Shown here one piece after another: positions 1 to 6,178 of a DNA stretch of 27,399 nucleotides. The stretch's first letter is position 1; the number at the start of each line of letters is the position of its first letter. The position numbers were made by a program, and so were the translations under genes. The notes beneath the pieces were generated by a model. That model was not told the origin of the DNA, did no database searches, and saw only the letters and a program-made list of their open reading frames with translations. Source of the DNA: Hyphomicrobiaceae bacterium UBA4118 (GTDB lineage Bacteria; Pseudomonadota; Alphaproteobacteria; Rhizobiales; Methyloligellaceae); contig DFXC01000159.1 of the NCBI GenBank assembly GCA_002383105.1, positions 4,395 to 31,793 of the forward strand, written 5' to 3'.

Positions 1-119
1 TGCTGCGGTGGCTGCTGCTCCGGCGCCTGTTGTTGCGGTTGCTCGCTGGAGCACTTGTTCGCCGACAGCCCAACAAGCGCCATCGTCGCCATTGCGGCGA
101 CCAAGAGAAATCTCTTCAC
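1..119 (-). CDS. Small secreted protein, partial (3' end outside window)
   Basis: A minus-strand frame opens with GTG at 119 and stays open to the window edge. It is preceded by a good ribosome-binding site (AAAGGAG, about 6 bases before the start). The 39 visible residues begin MKRFLLVAAMATMALVGLSA, a signal peptide, then NKCSSEQ and a Gln/Pro-rich stretch. The cysteine after ANK does not make a good lipobox, so a soluble periplasmic or surface protein is as likely as a lipoprotein. It lies 52 bases downstream of the sensor kinase gene and may be the last gene of that operon. Function is unknown. Confidence 0.55.
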   Translation of the reverse strand, partial: MKRFLLVAAMATMALVGLSANKCSSEQPQQQAPEQQPPQ

Positions 120-171
120 GACCGTCTCCTTTGCCTGGGAACAACTGCCGGGCGCCCCTAAAGTTTCCGCT

Positions 172-1536
172 TCAAGCTGCCGGGAGCTCGAGCCGGGCGC
201 GCAAGCCCCCCTCCGGCGAGGGCTCGAGCTCGAGGCGTCCCTTATAGAGATGCGCGAGATCGGCAACGATCGAGAGCCCAAGGCCTGAGCCGGGCTTGCT
301 CTCGTCGAGACGCTGCCCCCGTTTGCCGATTTTCGCCCGCTCGTCCCCAGTCAGCCCGGGCCCGTCGTCATCGACGACGACCATGAAGCTCGCCGCATCG
401 TCCAACCGCCGCGCCTCGGCCTTGACCCGCGACCTCGCCCATTTGCAGGCATTGTCGAGAAGGTTGCCGATCATCTCCTCGAAATCCTGCTTCTCGCCCT
501 GGAACCTCAGTTCATCGCCACAAAAAACCTCAAGGTCGAGCCCGCGCTCTTCGTAGATGCGGTCGAGCGTCCGCTTCAACGCCTGAAGGACTCCCGCTAC
601 CTCGGTGATGTCGCCGATCACGCTCGACCGCGCCGCCACCCGCGCCCGGTCGAGATGGTGTGTGATCTGGGTGCGCATGATCTCCGCCTGCTCGACCACC
701 TTGTCGGAGAGCGGCCCCTGATGGGTCCGCGCCTCGTTAGAGATCACGCTGAGCGGCGTCTTGAGCGCGTGGGCGAGATTGCCGACATGGGTGCGCGCCC
801 GATCGACGATCTCGCGATTGGACTGGATCAGCGCGTTCAGCTCCTGCTGCAGCGGCCTGATTTCGACGGGCAACTCGCCTTCGAGCTTCTCGGCTTCGCC
901 CGAGCGGATCTGCGCCAGGTCCTGCCGGACGGCGCGCAAGGGTTGCAGCCCGAAGCGCACCTGGAAGAAAGTCGCGACCAGCAGCCCAAGCCCGAGCACG
1001 GCAAGTGCGGCGATGAGCATGGTGGTGAACCCAGCAAGATCGCGGTCGATCTCAGCCGCGTCTCCTGCCACGGCATAGGAATAAGGCGTCGAGTTCAGGC
1101 CGGCCGGCCTGATCTCGCGCTCGACGACACGCAAGCGCTGCTGCTCGGGGCCGTCGGCATAAGCGCGCCGGGTCAGGCTCGTGTCGGGGGGGACGGCATT
1201 CTGGCTCGGCAGCTTGAGCTGCTGATCAAGCAGGGAGTCGGAGACGAAGACGGGGCGCGCGGCCCCATCGAGTGGCTTGATCTGCCAGTACCAGCCGGAG
1301 AGGGGAATAGTGAAGATGGGCTCGCCGAGATTGGCGGGCTCTTTCGGCTTTGCCCCGCTGCCTTCGGTGGTCGAGGCGACGAGGCTCGTCAGATAGACGT
1401 TGAGGCGCGCGTCGAAGTTTCGCTCGACGGCCTCGCGGTAGAGGGAGACGAGGAGGATGGCGGTGACCGGGAGGACGACCAGGGTCCACGCCGCGGCGGA
1501 GGCAAACAGCCGGAATGCGAGCGAGTTAAACCTCAT
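172..1536 (-). CDS. Two-component sensor histidine kinase (PhoQ/OmpR-partner type)
   Basis: An inner-membrane sensor kinase of 454 residues that should phosphorylate the response regulator encoded just upstream. Transmembrane segments lie at about 9-33 and 168-192, with a periplasmic sensor domain between them, followed by a HAMP linker at about 190-245. The dimerisation motif HALKTPLS carries the phospho-acceptor His256. The ATPase domain shows an N box (NLLDNACKWA, about 358-367), a G1 box (DDDGPG, 389-394) and a G2 box (GSGLGLS, 416-422), so all catalytic motifs are present. The start overlaps the regulator's stop by 11 bases, which indicates translational coupling. The organisation PepSY protein, regulator, kinase is common in Alphaproteobacteria. 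The ligand cannot be told from the sequence; divalent cations or envelope stress are typical of relatives. Confidence 0.93.
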   Translation of the reverse strand: MRFNSLAFRLFASAAAWTLVVLPVTAILLVSLYREAVERNFDARLNVYLTSLVASTTEGSGAKPKEPANLGEPIFTIPLSGWYWQIKPLDGAARPVFVSDSLLDQQLKLPSQNAVPPDTSLTRRAYADGPEQQRLRVVEREIRPAGLNSTPYSYAVAGDAAEIDRDLAGFTTMLIAALAVLGLGLLVATFFQVRFGLQPLRAVRQDLAQIRSGEAEKLEGELPVEIRPLQQELNALIQSNREIVDRARTHVGNLAHALKTPLSVISNEARTHQGPLSDKVVEQAEIMRTQITHHLDRARVAARSSVIGDITEVAGVLQALKRTLDRIYEERGLDLEVFCGDELRFQGEKQDFEEMIGNLLDNACKWARSRVKAEARRLDDAASFMVVVDDDGPGLTGDERAKIGKRGQRLDESKPGSGLGLSIVADLAHLYKGRLELEPSPEGGLRARLELPAA

Positions 1537-2197
1537 CGCCCGCGTCCGAGAGGCAATAGCCGAGCCCGCGGACAGTCTTGATGAGATCTAGGGGAAGCTT
1601 CTTGCGCAAGCGCCCGATGAACACCTCGACGGTGTTCGAGTCGCGGTCGAAATCCTGCTCGTAGAGATGTTCGACGAGCTCGGTGCGGGAGACCACGCGG
1701 TCCCGGTGCAGCATGAGATAAGCGAGCACGCGATATTCATGGGAGGTGAGCTTGACCGCCTGGCCGTCGACCGTGACACGCGAGGTCTTGGTATCGACGC
1801 GGAGCGGCCCGCATTCCATCTCGTTGCTTGCGTGTCCCGCCGAGCGCCTCAGCAGCGCACGGATCCGCGCCAGCACCTCCTCCATGTGGAAGGGCTTGGC
1901 GACGTAGTCGTCGGCGCCGGCATCCATGCCGGCGACCTTGTCGCTCCACCGCTCGCGTGCGGTGAGGATGAGCACCGGCATCTTGCGCTCGTCGCGCCGC
2001 CATCGCTCGAGCACGCTCAAGCCGTCCTTCTTGGGAAGCCCGAGATCGAGCACCACGGCGTCGTAGGGCTCGGTGTCGCCGAGAAAATGCCCCTCCTCGC
2101 CGTCGAAGGCGGCGTCCACGGCGTAGCCCGCATCGCTCAGCGCGGTGACGAGCTGACGGTTGAGGTCGGGATCGTCCTCGATGACGAGAAGCCGCAA
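1526..2197 (-). CDS. OmpR/PhoP-family response regulator
   Basis: A 223-residue DNA-binding response regulator. The receiver domain (1-115) has the acidic pocket Asp8/Asp9, phospho-acceptor Asp51 in VVLDLGLPKKDG, Thr79 and Lys101 (VAKPF). The winged-helix domain (about 125-217) has the recognition-helix pattern SNTVEVFIGRLRKKL. The start codon is TTG, supported by a purine-rich AAGGGAGGGAAGGG stretch just upstream. It is the middle gene of the PepSY-regulator-kinase operon. OmpR-family proteins bind tandem direct repeats about 11 bp apart; exactly such a repeat occurs upstream of the PepSY gene (2579-2600), so autoregulation is likely. Confidence 0.94.
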   Translation of the reverse strand: MRLLVIEDDPDLNRQLVTALSDAGYAVDAAFDGEEGHFLGDTEPYDAVVLDLGLPKKDGLSVLERWRRDERKMPVLILTARERWSDKVAGMDAGADDYVAKPFHMEEVLARIRALLRRSAGHASNEMECGPLRVDTKTSRVTVDGQAVKLTSHEYRVLAYLMLHRDRVVSRTELVEHLYEQDFDRDSNTVEVFIGRLRKKLPLDLIKTVRGLGYCLSDAGDEV

Positions 2198-2236
2198 ACC
2201 CTTCCCTCCCTTTACGGCGTGGGACCTTGGTCCCTC

Positions 2237-2536
2237 CTAAGGCTGCCCGGTCAGAGCGTCAACGGTGACGTTGTTGACCTCGCCGGTCGGCCCGAGCACG
2301 ACAAGCTTGTAGACGAAGCGTCCGCCCTCCTGACAGAGAGCTTGATTGACCACCTTACCGCCGGTGCGCTTTTGCACCATCTGGTAAACGACATTGGCGG
2401 GGAGCAGCGAGTTTTGCGCGATGATGGACCCGGCTTTGCTCCAGTCGAGGCAGTCCGGCTGCCCGGCTCGTCCCGCCGCCGTCAACGCAAAAGCGCCAAG
2501 GATTGCCAAGCCTGCCAATCTCAACACCCGCCACAT
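2237..2536 (-). CDS. PepSY-domain periplasmic protein
   Basis: A 99-residue exported protein: signal peptide at about 1-25 (ending near ALTAAGRAG), then a single PepSY domain with the pattern ANVVYQMVQKRTGGKVVNQ and GGRFVYKLVVLGPTGEVNNV. PepSY modules are thought to bind or inhibit proteases or to sense envelope state. Genes for such proteins often sit next to two-component systems of the PhoPQ class, and their products may modulate the kinase from the periplasmic side. The two cysteines (in PDCLDW and ALCQEG) could form a disulfide. It is the first gene of the operon, 39 bases before the regulator, with the putative operator 43 bases upstream of its start. Confidence 0.85.
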   Translation of the reverse strand: MWRVLRLAGLAILGAFALTAAGRAGQPDCLDWSKAGSIIAQNSLLPANVVYQMVQKRTGGKVVNQALCQEGGRFVYKLVVLGPTGEVNNVTVDALTGQP

Positions 2537-2578
2537 GGTTCAGTCCCGTTATCCTTGTTGGGCCGGACCCTAAGGGAG

Positions 2579-2600
2579 AGCGCATGAACGACGCATGAAC
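2579..2600 (-). promoter_or_regulatory. Tandem operator for an OmpR-family regulator
   Basis: On the minus strand two direct repeats, GTTCATGCGTC and GTTCATGCGCT, lie head to tail with an exact 11-bp period. That is one helical turn, the usual geometry of PhoB/OmpR-family sites. They are followed after 7 bases by TTAGGGT, a plausible -10 element, and then by the PepSY start. I infer activation or autoregulation by the operon's own regulator. Very similar 11-bp repeats occur at 22448-22469 and 24540-24561. Confidence 0.6.
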
Positions 2601-2605
2601 GCTAA

Positions 2606-2705
2606 GCATGATCCGGAAAAGTGGGAACCAGTCTTCGGCAAGGATCATGCTCAAACAAAAGCATGATCCGGAAAAGTGAGAGCCGCTTTTCGGAAAGGAT
2701 CATGC
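2606..2705. repeat. Two tandem copies of a 45-bp palindromic repeat
   Basis: Copy 1 covers 2606-2650 and copy 2 covers 2661-2705. Each starts GCATGATCCGGAAAAGTG and ends GGATCATGC, so each is an imperfect inverted repeat able to fold as a hairpin. The copies differ at several internal positions, so they are not a recent duplication. The motif resembles an intergenic palindrome that is very common in rhizobial genomes (recalled, not searched). It lies between the two-component promoter and the GTA remnant. Confidence 0.75.
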
Positions 2706-2729
2706 TCCAGGAGGAGGTCGGCAAGCGAC

Positions 2730-2975
2730 TCATTTTGCCTTTGCGGACTTGCTTCCTTGCGTCTTCGTCTCCGTCGCGTCGTCGACCTTGGCGCCAAGCG
2801 CGGAAAGACCGAGGCCGCCAAGCGCGATCGGAAGCTTGCCCAAGAGATCGGCAAGCGACATGTCGCCGACCCCCCAGAGCGCAATCGCCGAGAGCGCGGT
2901 GGTCACGCCGAGAACCTGCGTGCGGCGACCTTGGCGAAGCCGCCGGTGATGCGCCAGGTGAGGGTATTCATGCAT
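2730..2975 (-). CDS. Small membrane protein after GTA gp14, probably frameshifted
   Basis: The open frame gives 81 residues with a hydrophobic core at about 22-62 (VLGVTTALSAIALWGV and LPIALGGLGLSALG) and a charged Lys-rich tail. Two overlapping starts exist. The ATG at 2975 is only 3 bases after AGGAG, while the ATG at 2971 has the ideal 7-base spacing but lies in another frame. That second frame reads MNTLTWRITGGFAKVAARR and then stops. This looks like the proper N-terminus and implies a one-base change near 2920, after which coding continues as RTQVLGVTTALS. The gene overlaps the truncated gp14 stop. Its family is not recognised; small size, membrane segments and position allow a holin-like role, but that is a guess. 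Confidence 0.5.
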   Translation of the reverse strand: MHEYPHLAHHRRLRQGRRTQVLGVTTALSAIALWGVGDMSLADLLGKLPIALGGLGLSALGAKVDDATETKTQGSKSAKAK

Positions 2976-3165
2976 GGTCTCCTTTGCGGAAAGTGATCGG
3001 GTGATATTGCCCCGGTGCTTCAGGCTCCGGCCCATAAACATCCCGCCAGACCCCCCTGATCAGCCCGAGGCAATCGCAACCCGCCTTCTTGCAGCTTGCC
3101 TGGTGATGATAGGGCGTGCCGATGAAGCTCCGCGCCGCGGCAACGATGGCTTCGCGTGTAACCAT
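2968..3165 (-). pseudogene. NlpC/P60 tail peptidase, GTA gp14-like, truncated
   Basis: The 65 residues start MVTREAIVAAARSFIGTPYH and contain AGCDCLGLIRGVWRDVYG. This is the N-terminal half of the NlpC/P60 cell-wall peptidase of GTA and lambda-like tails, with the catalytic cysteine in the GCDCLG motif. Family members are about 140-150 residues and also need a histidine further along. Here the frame breaks off after YGPEPEAPGQY, passes into the ribosome-binding region of the next gene and stops. About 80 residues, including the catalytic histidine, are missing, so it is inactive. The deletion end point lies exactly at the next gene's start region. Confidence 0.8.
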
Positions 3166-3312
3166 GTCGTGTTGTTGTCACAGTTCCCGGGTTGACCGTG
3201 GTTTGGGGCGGCGCGACACTCCGCGCCCGCCGACTCATATGCAGGGGGATGACCCATCACCGAGCAACCACAGAAGCCCCCCATTGGGCGCCGCAATTTT
3301 CTCGGGCGGGCG

Positions 3313-3936
3313 ATGCTTACCGCCGCGGCAACGCTGGCGCCCGACCTTGCCAATGCCGGGGCGGTGGAACCCGAGCCGACGCCGTTAGCCAATCCGGCGA
3401 AGCCGATGCCTGAGAACGTGACGGCCGACGAGATCAAGACCCTGCTGAAGCTCGAGCCGAATGCCACCTGCGGCTTCGTGCGCGAGACCTACAAGAGCGA
3501 TCTCTCGATTGCGCCGGGCGGGCTGCCTGCACCCTTCGCCGACGGGCGCCCCCTAGGCTCGGCGCTATACTTCATGGTGACGCCGGAAGCCCCGGTGAAG
3601 CTCCACCGCATCAAGAACGAGCAGCTCTATCACTATTATCTCGGCGATCCGATCGAGGTGCTGATGCTGCGCGAGAACGGCGACAGTGAGCTCGTCGTGG
3701 TCGGCCCGAATATCGTTGGCGGCGAGCTGGTGCAGCTCTTCATCCCCGGCAACACCTTCCGCACCGCGCGCATCACCGGCAAGCGCCGCTGGTTCCTGGG
3801 CGCCAGCACCGAGTGGCCCGGCGTCGTGCAACGTGACAAAGATGTCGAGCTCGGCGATGTCGAGCAACTCGCCGCCAAATACCCCGAAGCGGCCGCCGAC
3901 CTCCGCACCTTCCCGGTGCCAGCGAAGGACAAGTGA
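3313..3936 (+). CDS. Cupin protein of the DUF985 (Cupin_5) family
   Basis: The core has the DUF985 pattern: an N-terminal DEIKTLLKLEPNATCGFVRETY, then SALYFMVTPEAPVKLHRI, QLYHYYLGDPIEVL and GKRRWFLGASTEWPGV, a small beta-barrel whose enzyme activity is not established. The first ATG in frame is at 3313, giving 207 residues; MPENVTADEI (ATG at 3406) is an alternative cytoplasmic start. In the same frame just upstream lies IGRRNFLGRAMLTAAATLAPDLANA, written here only to show a twin-Arg signal followed by a hydrophobic stretch. A proper ATG (3249, after GGGGG) leads into it only if the C6 run at 3277-3282 is one base shorter. The gene is opposite in strand to the GTA fragments around it, so it probably entered after the cluster decayed. 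Confidence 0.78.
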   Translation: MLTAAATLAPDLANAGAVEPEPTPLANPAKPMPENVTADEIKTLLKLEPNATCGFVRETYKSDLSIAPGGLPAPFADGRPLGSALYFMVTPEAPVKLHRIKNEQLYHYYLGDPIEVLMLRENGDSELVVVGPNIVGGELVQLFIPGNTFRTARITGKRRWFLGASTEWPGVVQRDKDVELGDVEQLAAKYPEAAADLRTFPVPAKDK

Positions 3937-3971
3937 CAGCTGCGCCGCCTCACCCGAACCGGCTGCCGCCG

Positions 3972-4151
3972 TCATTCTTGCCGTCCTTGCCGTCGCGGGT
4001 TTGCGACGCTCAGCGCGAAGTCGTTGCCCGCCATGTGCGGAAAGCCGCTGAAGTTCGCCACGTTGTCGAACTTCGCCTGGCAGGTCGAGAACTGCTTGTC
4101 GCAGCCGGCCATGATGAGGAAGGTGTCGCCGAGAGTGACCGGCTCGGACAT
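3972..4151 (-). pseudogene. GTA gp13-like (DUF2163) C-terminal fragment
   Basis: Reading from an ATG at 4151, 59 residues include TLGDTFLIMAGCDKQFSTC and NFSGFPHMAGNDFAL, then a stop. This is the signature C-terminus of the DUF2163/phage BR0599 family, the GTA tail hub protein gp13 (usually about 290 residues), with its cysteines intact. The N-terminal four fifths are absent. The frame starts only 40 bases after a sequence resembling the gp9 start, so one deletion appears to have joined gp9 to gp13. In intact clusters gp14 follows directly; here the cupin gene intervenes. Confidence 0.8.
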
Positions 4152-4190
4152 GCGCTGAATCCGAGGTCCTTACCCTTCTGCGCCGTGACG
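4152..4190 (-). pseudogene. Probable start of GTA gp9 (major tail protein), remnant
   Basis: The minus strand reads VTAQKGKDLGFSA. TAQKGKDL is the characteristic start of the GTA major tail protein (about 135 residues). The expected ATG is GTC here, so the start codon seems to be lost, although an ATG at 4219 is in frame. The match ends at the junction with the gp13 fragment. It lies downstream of the DUF3168 gene, where gp9 is expected. The match is only about eight residues, so confidence is moderate. Confidence 0.45.
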
Positions 4191-4217
4191 CCTGATCCTC
4201 TTGTTGGAACCGCGCAC

Positions 4218-4246
4218 AAACAAAAAGGGCGGCCGAAACCGCCCCT
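4218..4246 (-). terminator. Intrinsic terminator after the DUF3168 gene
   Basis: On the minus strand GGGCGG (4244-4239), loop TTTCGG, CCGCCC (4232-4227), then TTTTTGTTTG. The 6-bp GC stem followed at once by a T run is a classical rho-independent terminator. It would end transcription coming from the HK97-gp10-like and DUF3168 genes before the gp9/gp13 remnant. Confidence 0.75.
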
Positions 4247-4309
4247 AAAACGTGGATGCCCGGGACAAGCCCGGCCATGCCGATGAACTATTGCTAAGTC
4301 TTAAAAGCC

Positions 4310-4735
4310 CTAAGCCGCTTCGGCTTGCGCCGGTTCGGTCACGGCGCGGTAGCGCACGATGCCGTGGAAAATGTCGCCGTCGGGATCGAGGCGCGCCTCA
4401 GAGAATTCGTGACGCAGATTGATGAGATGGTGATCGGCAAGCATCAACGGCTGATCGTGCAGCACGTCCTTGATCGCCTCGATGATCCGATGCACCTGCT
4501 TCTTGCCGCCTGTGCGCGACCAGACATGCAGGGTGAGGTTATGCTCGGCGCCGTCCTCGGTGCCGGTGCTCCAGTCCCTGATCACGCTCTGGCCGAGGGT
4601 GACGAAGGGATAGGGCGCCACTTGCGGAGCGTCGCCATAGTTCCGCGTGCCGCCGAGAAGCGTGGTCAACTCAGAAGAGCCGGCGAGCGCTTGATAGACG
4701 CTGCGCCGAAGAGCCCAAGTCGCAACTTCCGCCAT
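4310..4735 (-). CDS. DUF3168 tail terminator protein, GTA gp8-like
   Basis: The start at 4735 (MAEVATWALRRSVYQALAGS) has GGAG about 8 bases upstream; a longer frame from 4750 lacks a clear site. The 141 residues match DUF3168: an N-terminal helix, LLGGTRNYGDAPQVAPYPFV, then a beta-rich middle (HNLTLHVWSRTGGKKQV) and IIEAIKDVLHD. In GTA and siphophage particles this protein caps the tail tube and joins it to the head. It appears intact, which is notable inside a broken cluster. It is followed by an intrinsic terminator and a gp9 remnant, and preceded by the HK97-gp10-like gene after a gap of about 85 bases. Confidence 0.85.
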   Translation of the reverse strand: MAEVATWALRRSVYQALAGSSELTTLLGGTRNYGDAPQVAPYPFVTLGQSVIRDWSTGTEDGAEHNLTLHVWSRTGGKKQVHRIIEAIKDVLHDQPLMLADHHLINLRHEFSEARLDPDGDIFHGIVRYRAVTEPAQAEAA

Positions 4736-4820
4736 AGCAGGTCTCCACAAGAATTGTTAACCAACATATGGGGTGCCGCGGCACGCCATTCAAACTCCCC
4801 CGCCCATCACCAGTCCGCGA

Positions 4821-5183
4821 TCAGACCGCGCCTGGCGACATCTTTAAAGCCGCTGCCGCTACTTTTCTGACGCGTTGCTTAATGCCAGGTAAAGGAGCGC
4901 GAAAAATGGGCCAAAGCCGAGGCGAAGCGGGACGCAGCACCGTTCCGAACTCGAGGAATCGCCCGGCTGGATCGGGCGTGCCTGCCCCGTACGCAAGCTT
5001 CATCCCGTGGCTCAGATCCCTCACTTCGACCGTGCGCCCGAGATCGCCGGGAGCCGCGTTGCGAGCCGCCTGGGCAAGGGCCTCGGCCTCGTCCCGCAAG
5101 GTCAGCTTGAAGGCTTGCGGCGCCGCGGCAGCTTCAAGCCGCTTGCGCAAGGCGGCGAGCCCTCTGATCTCGACCGCCGTCAC
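4821..5183 (-). CDS. HK97 gp10-like head-tail joining protein
   Basis: The GTG at 5183 overlaps the stop of the preceding gp7 fragment (GTGA), a typical coupled start, with GAGGAG 8 bases before; a frame from 5216 adds 11 residues. The sequence VEIRGLAALRKRLEAAA, then RDEAEALAQAARNAAP, AYGAGTPDPAGRFLEFGT and RPASPRLWPIFRA follows the HK97 gp10 (PF04883) layout: a long helix, the FLEFGT motif and a C-terminal helix. It belongs between the head-closure protein and the DUF3168 tail terminator in rhizobial GTA-like clusters, and that is its place here. The 120 residues are close to full length. Confidence 0.75.
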   Translation of the reverse strand: MTAVEIRGLAALRKRLEAAAAPQAFKLTLRDEAEALAQAARNAAPGDLGRTVEVRDLSHGMKLAYGAGTPDPAGRFLEFGTVLRPASPRLWPIFRAPLPGIKQRVRKVAAAALKMSPGAV

Positions 5184-5236
5184 AGCTCCCGCTCCTCGCA
5201 CAGGCATTTGAACCAACGGCTGCGACCCTCTCCAAG
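5180..5236 (-). pseudogene. GTA gp7-like head-tail adaptor, C-terminal remnant
   Basis: The last residues before the stop at 5180 read GEGRSRWFKCLCEEREL, the typical end of the GTA head-tail adaptor (head closure) protein, in which a basic-aromatic stretch precedes KCLCEE. The family is about 110 residues; upstream of this tail the frame no longer resembles it. It overlaps the start of the HK97-gp10-like gene, as expected for the native gene order. The left break lies at about 5236. Confidence 0.55.
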
Positions 5237-5239
5237 CCG

Positions 5240-5684
5240 CCTACCGGGCGAAGAGCCCGGAGGAAGACCGACTCGATAAAATGCCTGAGAGCGATCGGCA
5301 GCGATCTTAACAACGTTGTGGTTCTCTGAAGGATGACATTCATGAAGCAACAACGCGAGACGCTCTCGTTCGTAGGGCGGGTGCGAAGCCTGCTCTCGGC
5401 CGGGCCGGCAGAACCGCGGCAAGTACAGCCACCACCAGCGGACAAGCCGGTCGTTGCCGCGAACCACATCCGGCGTTCGAAGGCTGGGTTCGGCAAGCGT
5501 GCACGCGGTCAACGACACGGCTGACAGCGGAGTCAAAACTACCGCTCGCTATAGGTGAGGAAAGAGCGCACTGTTTGAGAAGTGCGTGGGTGACCCTCCC
5601 GTGAGTATGGCCGTCCTCTTGACGGCGTTCCCAGTGCAGCGGAGCCCACGCACACCTAATCCAAAGGCCTAGAATCACGAAGCG
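5240..5684. other. Unassigned stretch between GTA remnant and small secreted protein
   Basis: Several frames are open but none is recognised. One minus-strand frame (from TTG at 5536) starts LTPLSAVSLTACTLAEP, which could be a lipoprotein signal, and runs into the gp7 remnant; it contains RWWWLYLPRF. Nothing supports it beyond being open. The right part (5567-5653) holds strong inverted repeats listed separately. Confidence 0.4.
5567..5653. ncRNA. Candidate structured RNA (strand uncertain)
   Basis: Three perfect complementary segments lie within 87 bases: CGCACT 5567-5572 with AGTGCG 5581-5586; GTGCGTGGG 5582-5590 with CCCACGCAC 5645-5653; and GCCGTC 5610-5615 with GACGGC 5621-5626. The first two pairings share bases, so they exclude each other, as in an attenuator or switch. 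The 72-base span of the outer stem is close to tRNA size, but no T-loop or anticodon arm is present. No known RNA family is recognised. Confidence 0.25.
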
Positions 5685-6095
5685 TCAGTTGCTCTTTGGA
5701 GTCTCTGCCGCCGCAGAGGACGGCTGCGTCCCGCACGGCAAGCCGGTGGCGAAGCACTTGCTGTAGAGGCCCTGCTTGACACATTCCATGCTGGCATTTT
5801 TTGCCGTGCTCCAGTTCGCGTCGGAATAGATGGCGAGCGCCTTGGCGAGCCAATCCTTCTTGGCTGCTTCCTCTGAGATCTCCTGAGAGTTGTTGAACCC
5901 CGGCCCGCTTCCGCTCAACGCTTTCTCCTGGCACTGAAGCCCCTCGGGTTGAGCAGGCTGGGAAGCTGGCGCGGCGGCTCCAGCTGGAGCCGGCGCGGTG
6001 GCTGAAGGAGGCTCGGCTGCCGAACCGGACCCGGGCATGACGTGAAGTGCTGCCAGGCTGAGGGCGGCTCCGGCGATGACCGCGACCTTCGACAT
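5685..6095 (-). CDS. Small secreted protein, hypothetical
   Basis: The ATG at 6095 has GGAGGA 7 bases upstream; the GTG at 6101 is too close to that site. The 136 residues start with a signal peptide (MSKVAVIAGAALSLAALHV), then an Ala/Pro linker and a compact part with LQCQEKALSG, KKDWLAKALAIYSDANWSTA, MECVKQGLYSKCFATGLPC. The four conserved-looking cysteines suggest two disulfides in a periplasmic protein. No family is recognised. It belongs to a set of three minus-strand genes for small exported proteins (5685-7081), each with its own ribosome-binding site and hairpin-rich gaps between them. Confidence 0.7.
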   Translation of the reverse strand: MSKVAVIAGAALSLAALHVMPGSGSAAEPPSATAPAPAGAAAPASQPAQPEGLQCQEKALSGSGPGFNNSQEISEEAAKKDWLAKALAIYSDANWSTAKNASMECVKQGLYSKCFATGLPCGTQPSSAAAETPKSN

Positions 6096-6178
6096 TGCCA
6101 CGTCCTCCCACCGGCTCGCGGGAACATCACGCCCCAGCTCGGAGGAATATTAGCATGGAGTTGGCCACGGAAAATGCG

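Noticed and set aside
655..1581. A 308-residue plus-strand frame
   Set aside because: It is opposite the sensor kinase and regulator genes and resembles only a shadow of their codons.
5582..5653. A tRNA gene, because of the 72-base span closed by complementary ends
   Set aside because: The closing stem is 9 bp, there is no GTTC T-loop, the inner hairpin has a 5-base loop and no D arm can be formed.
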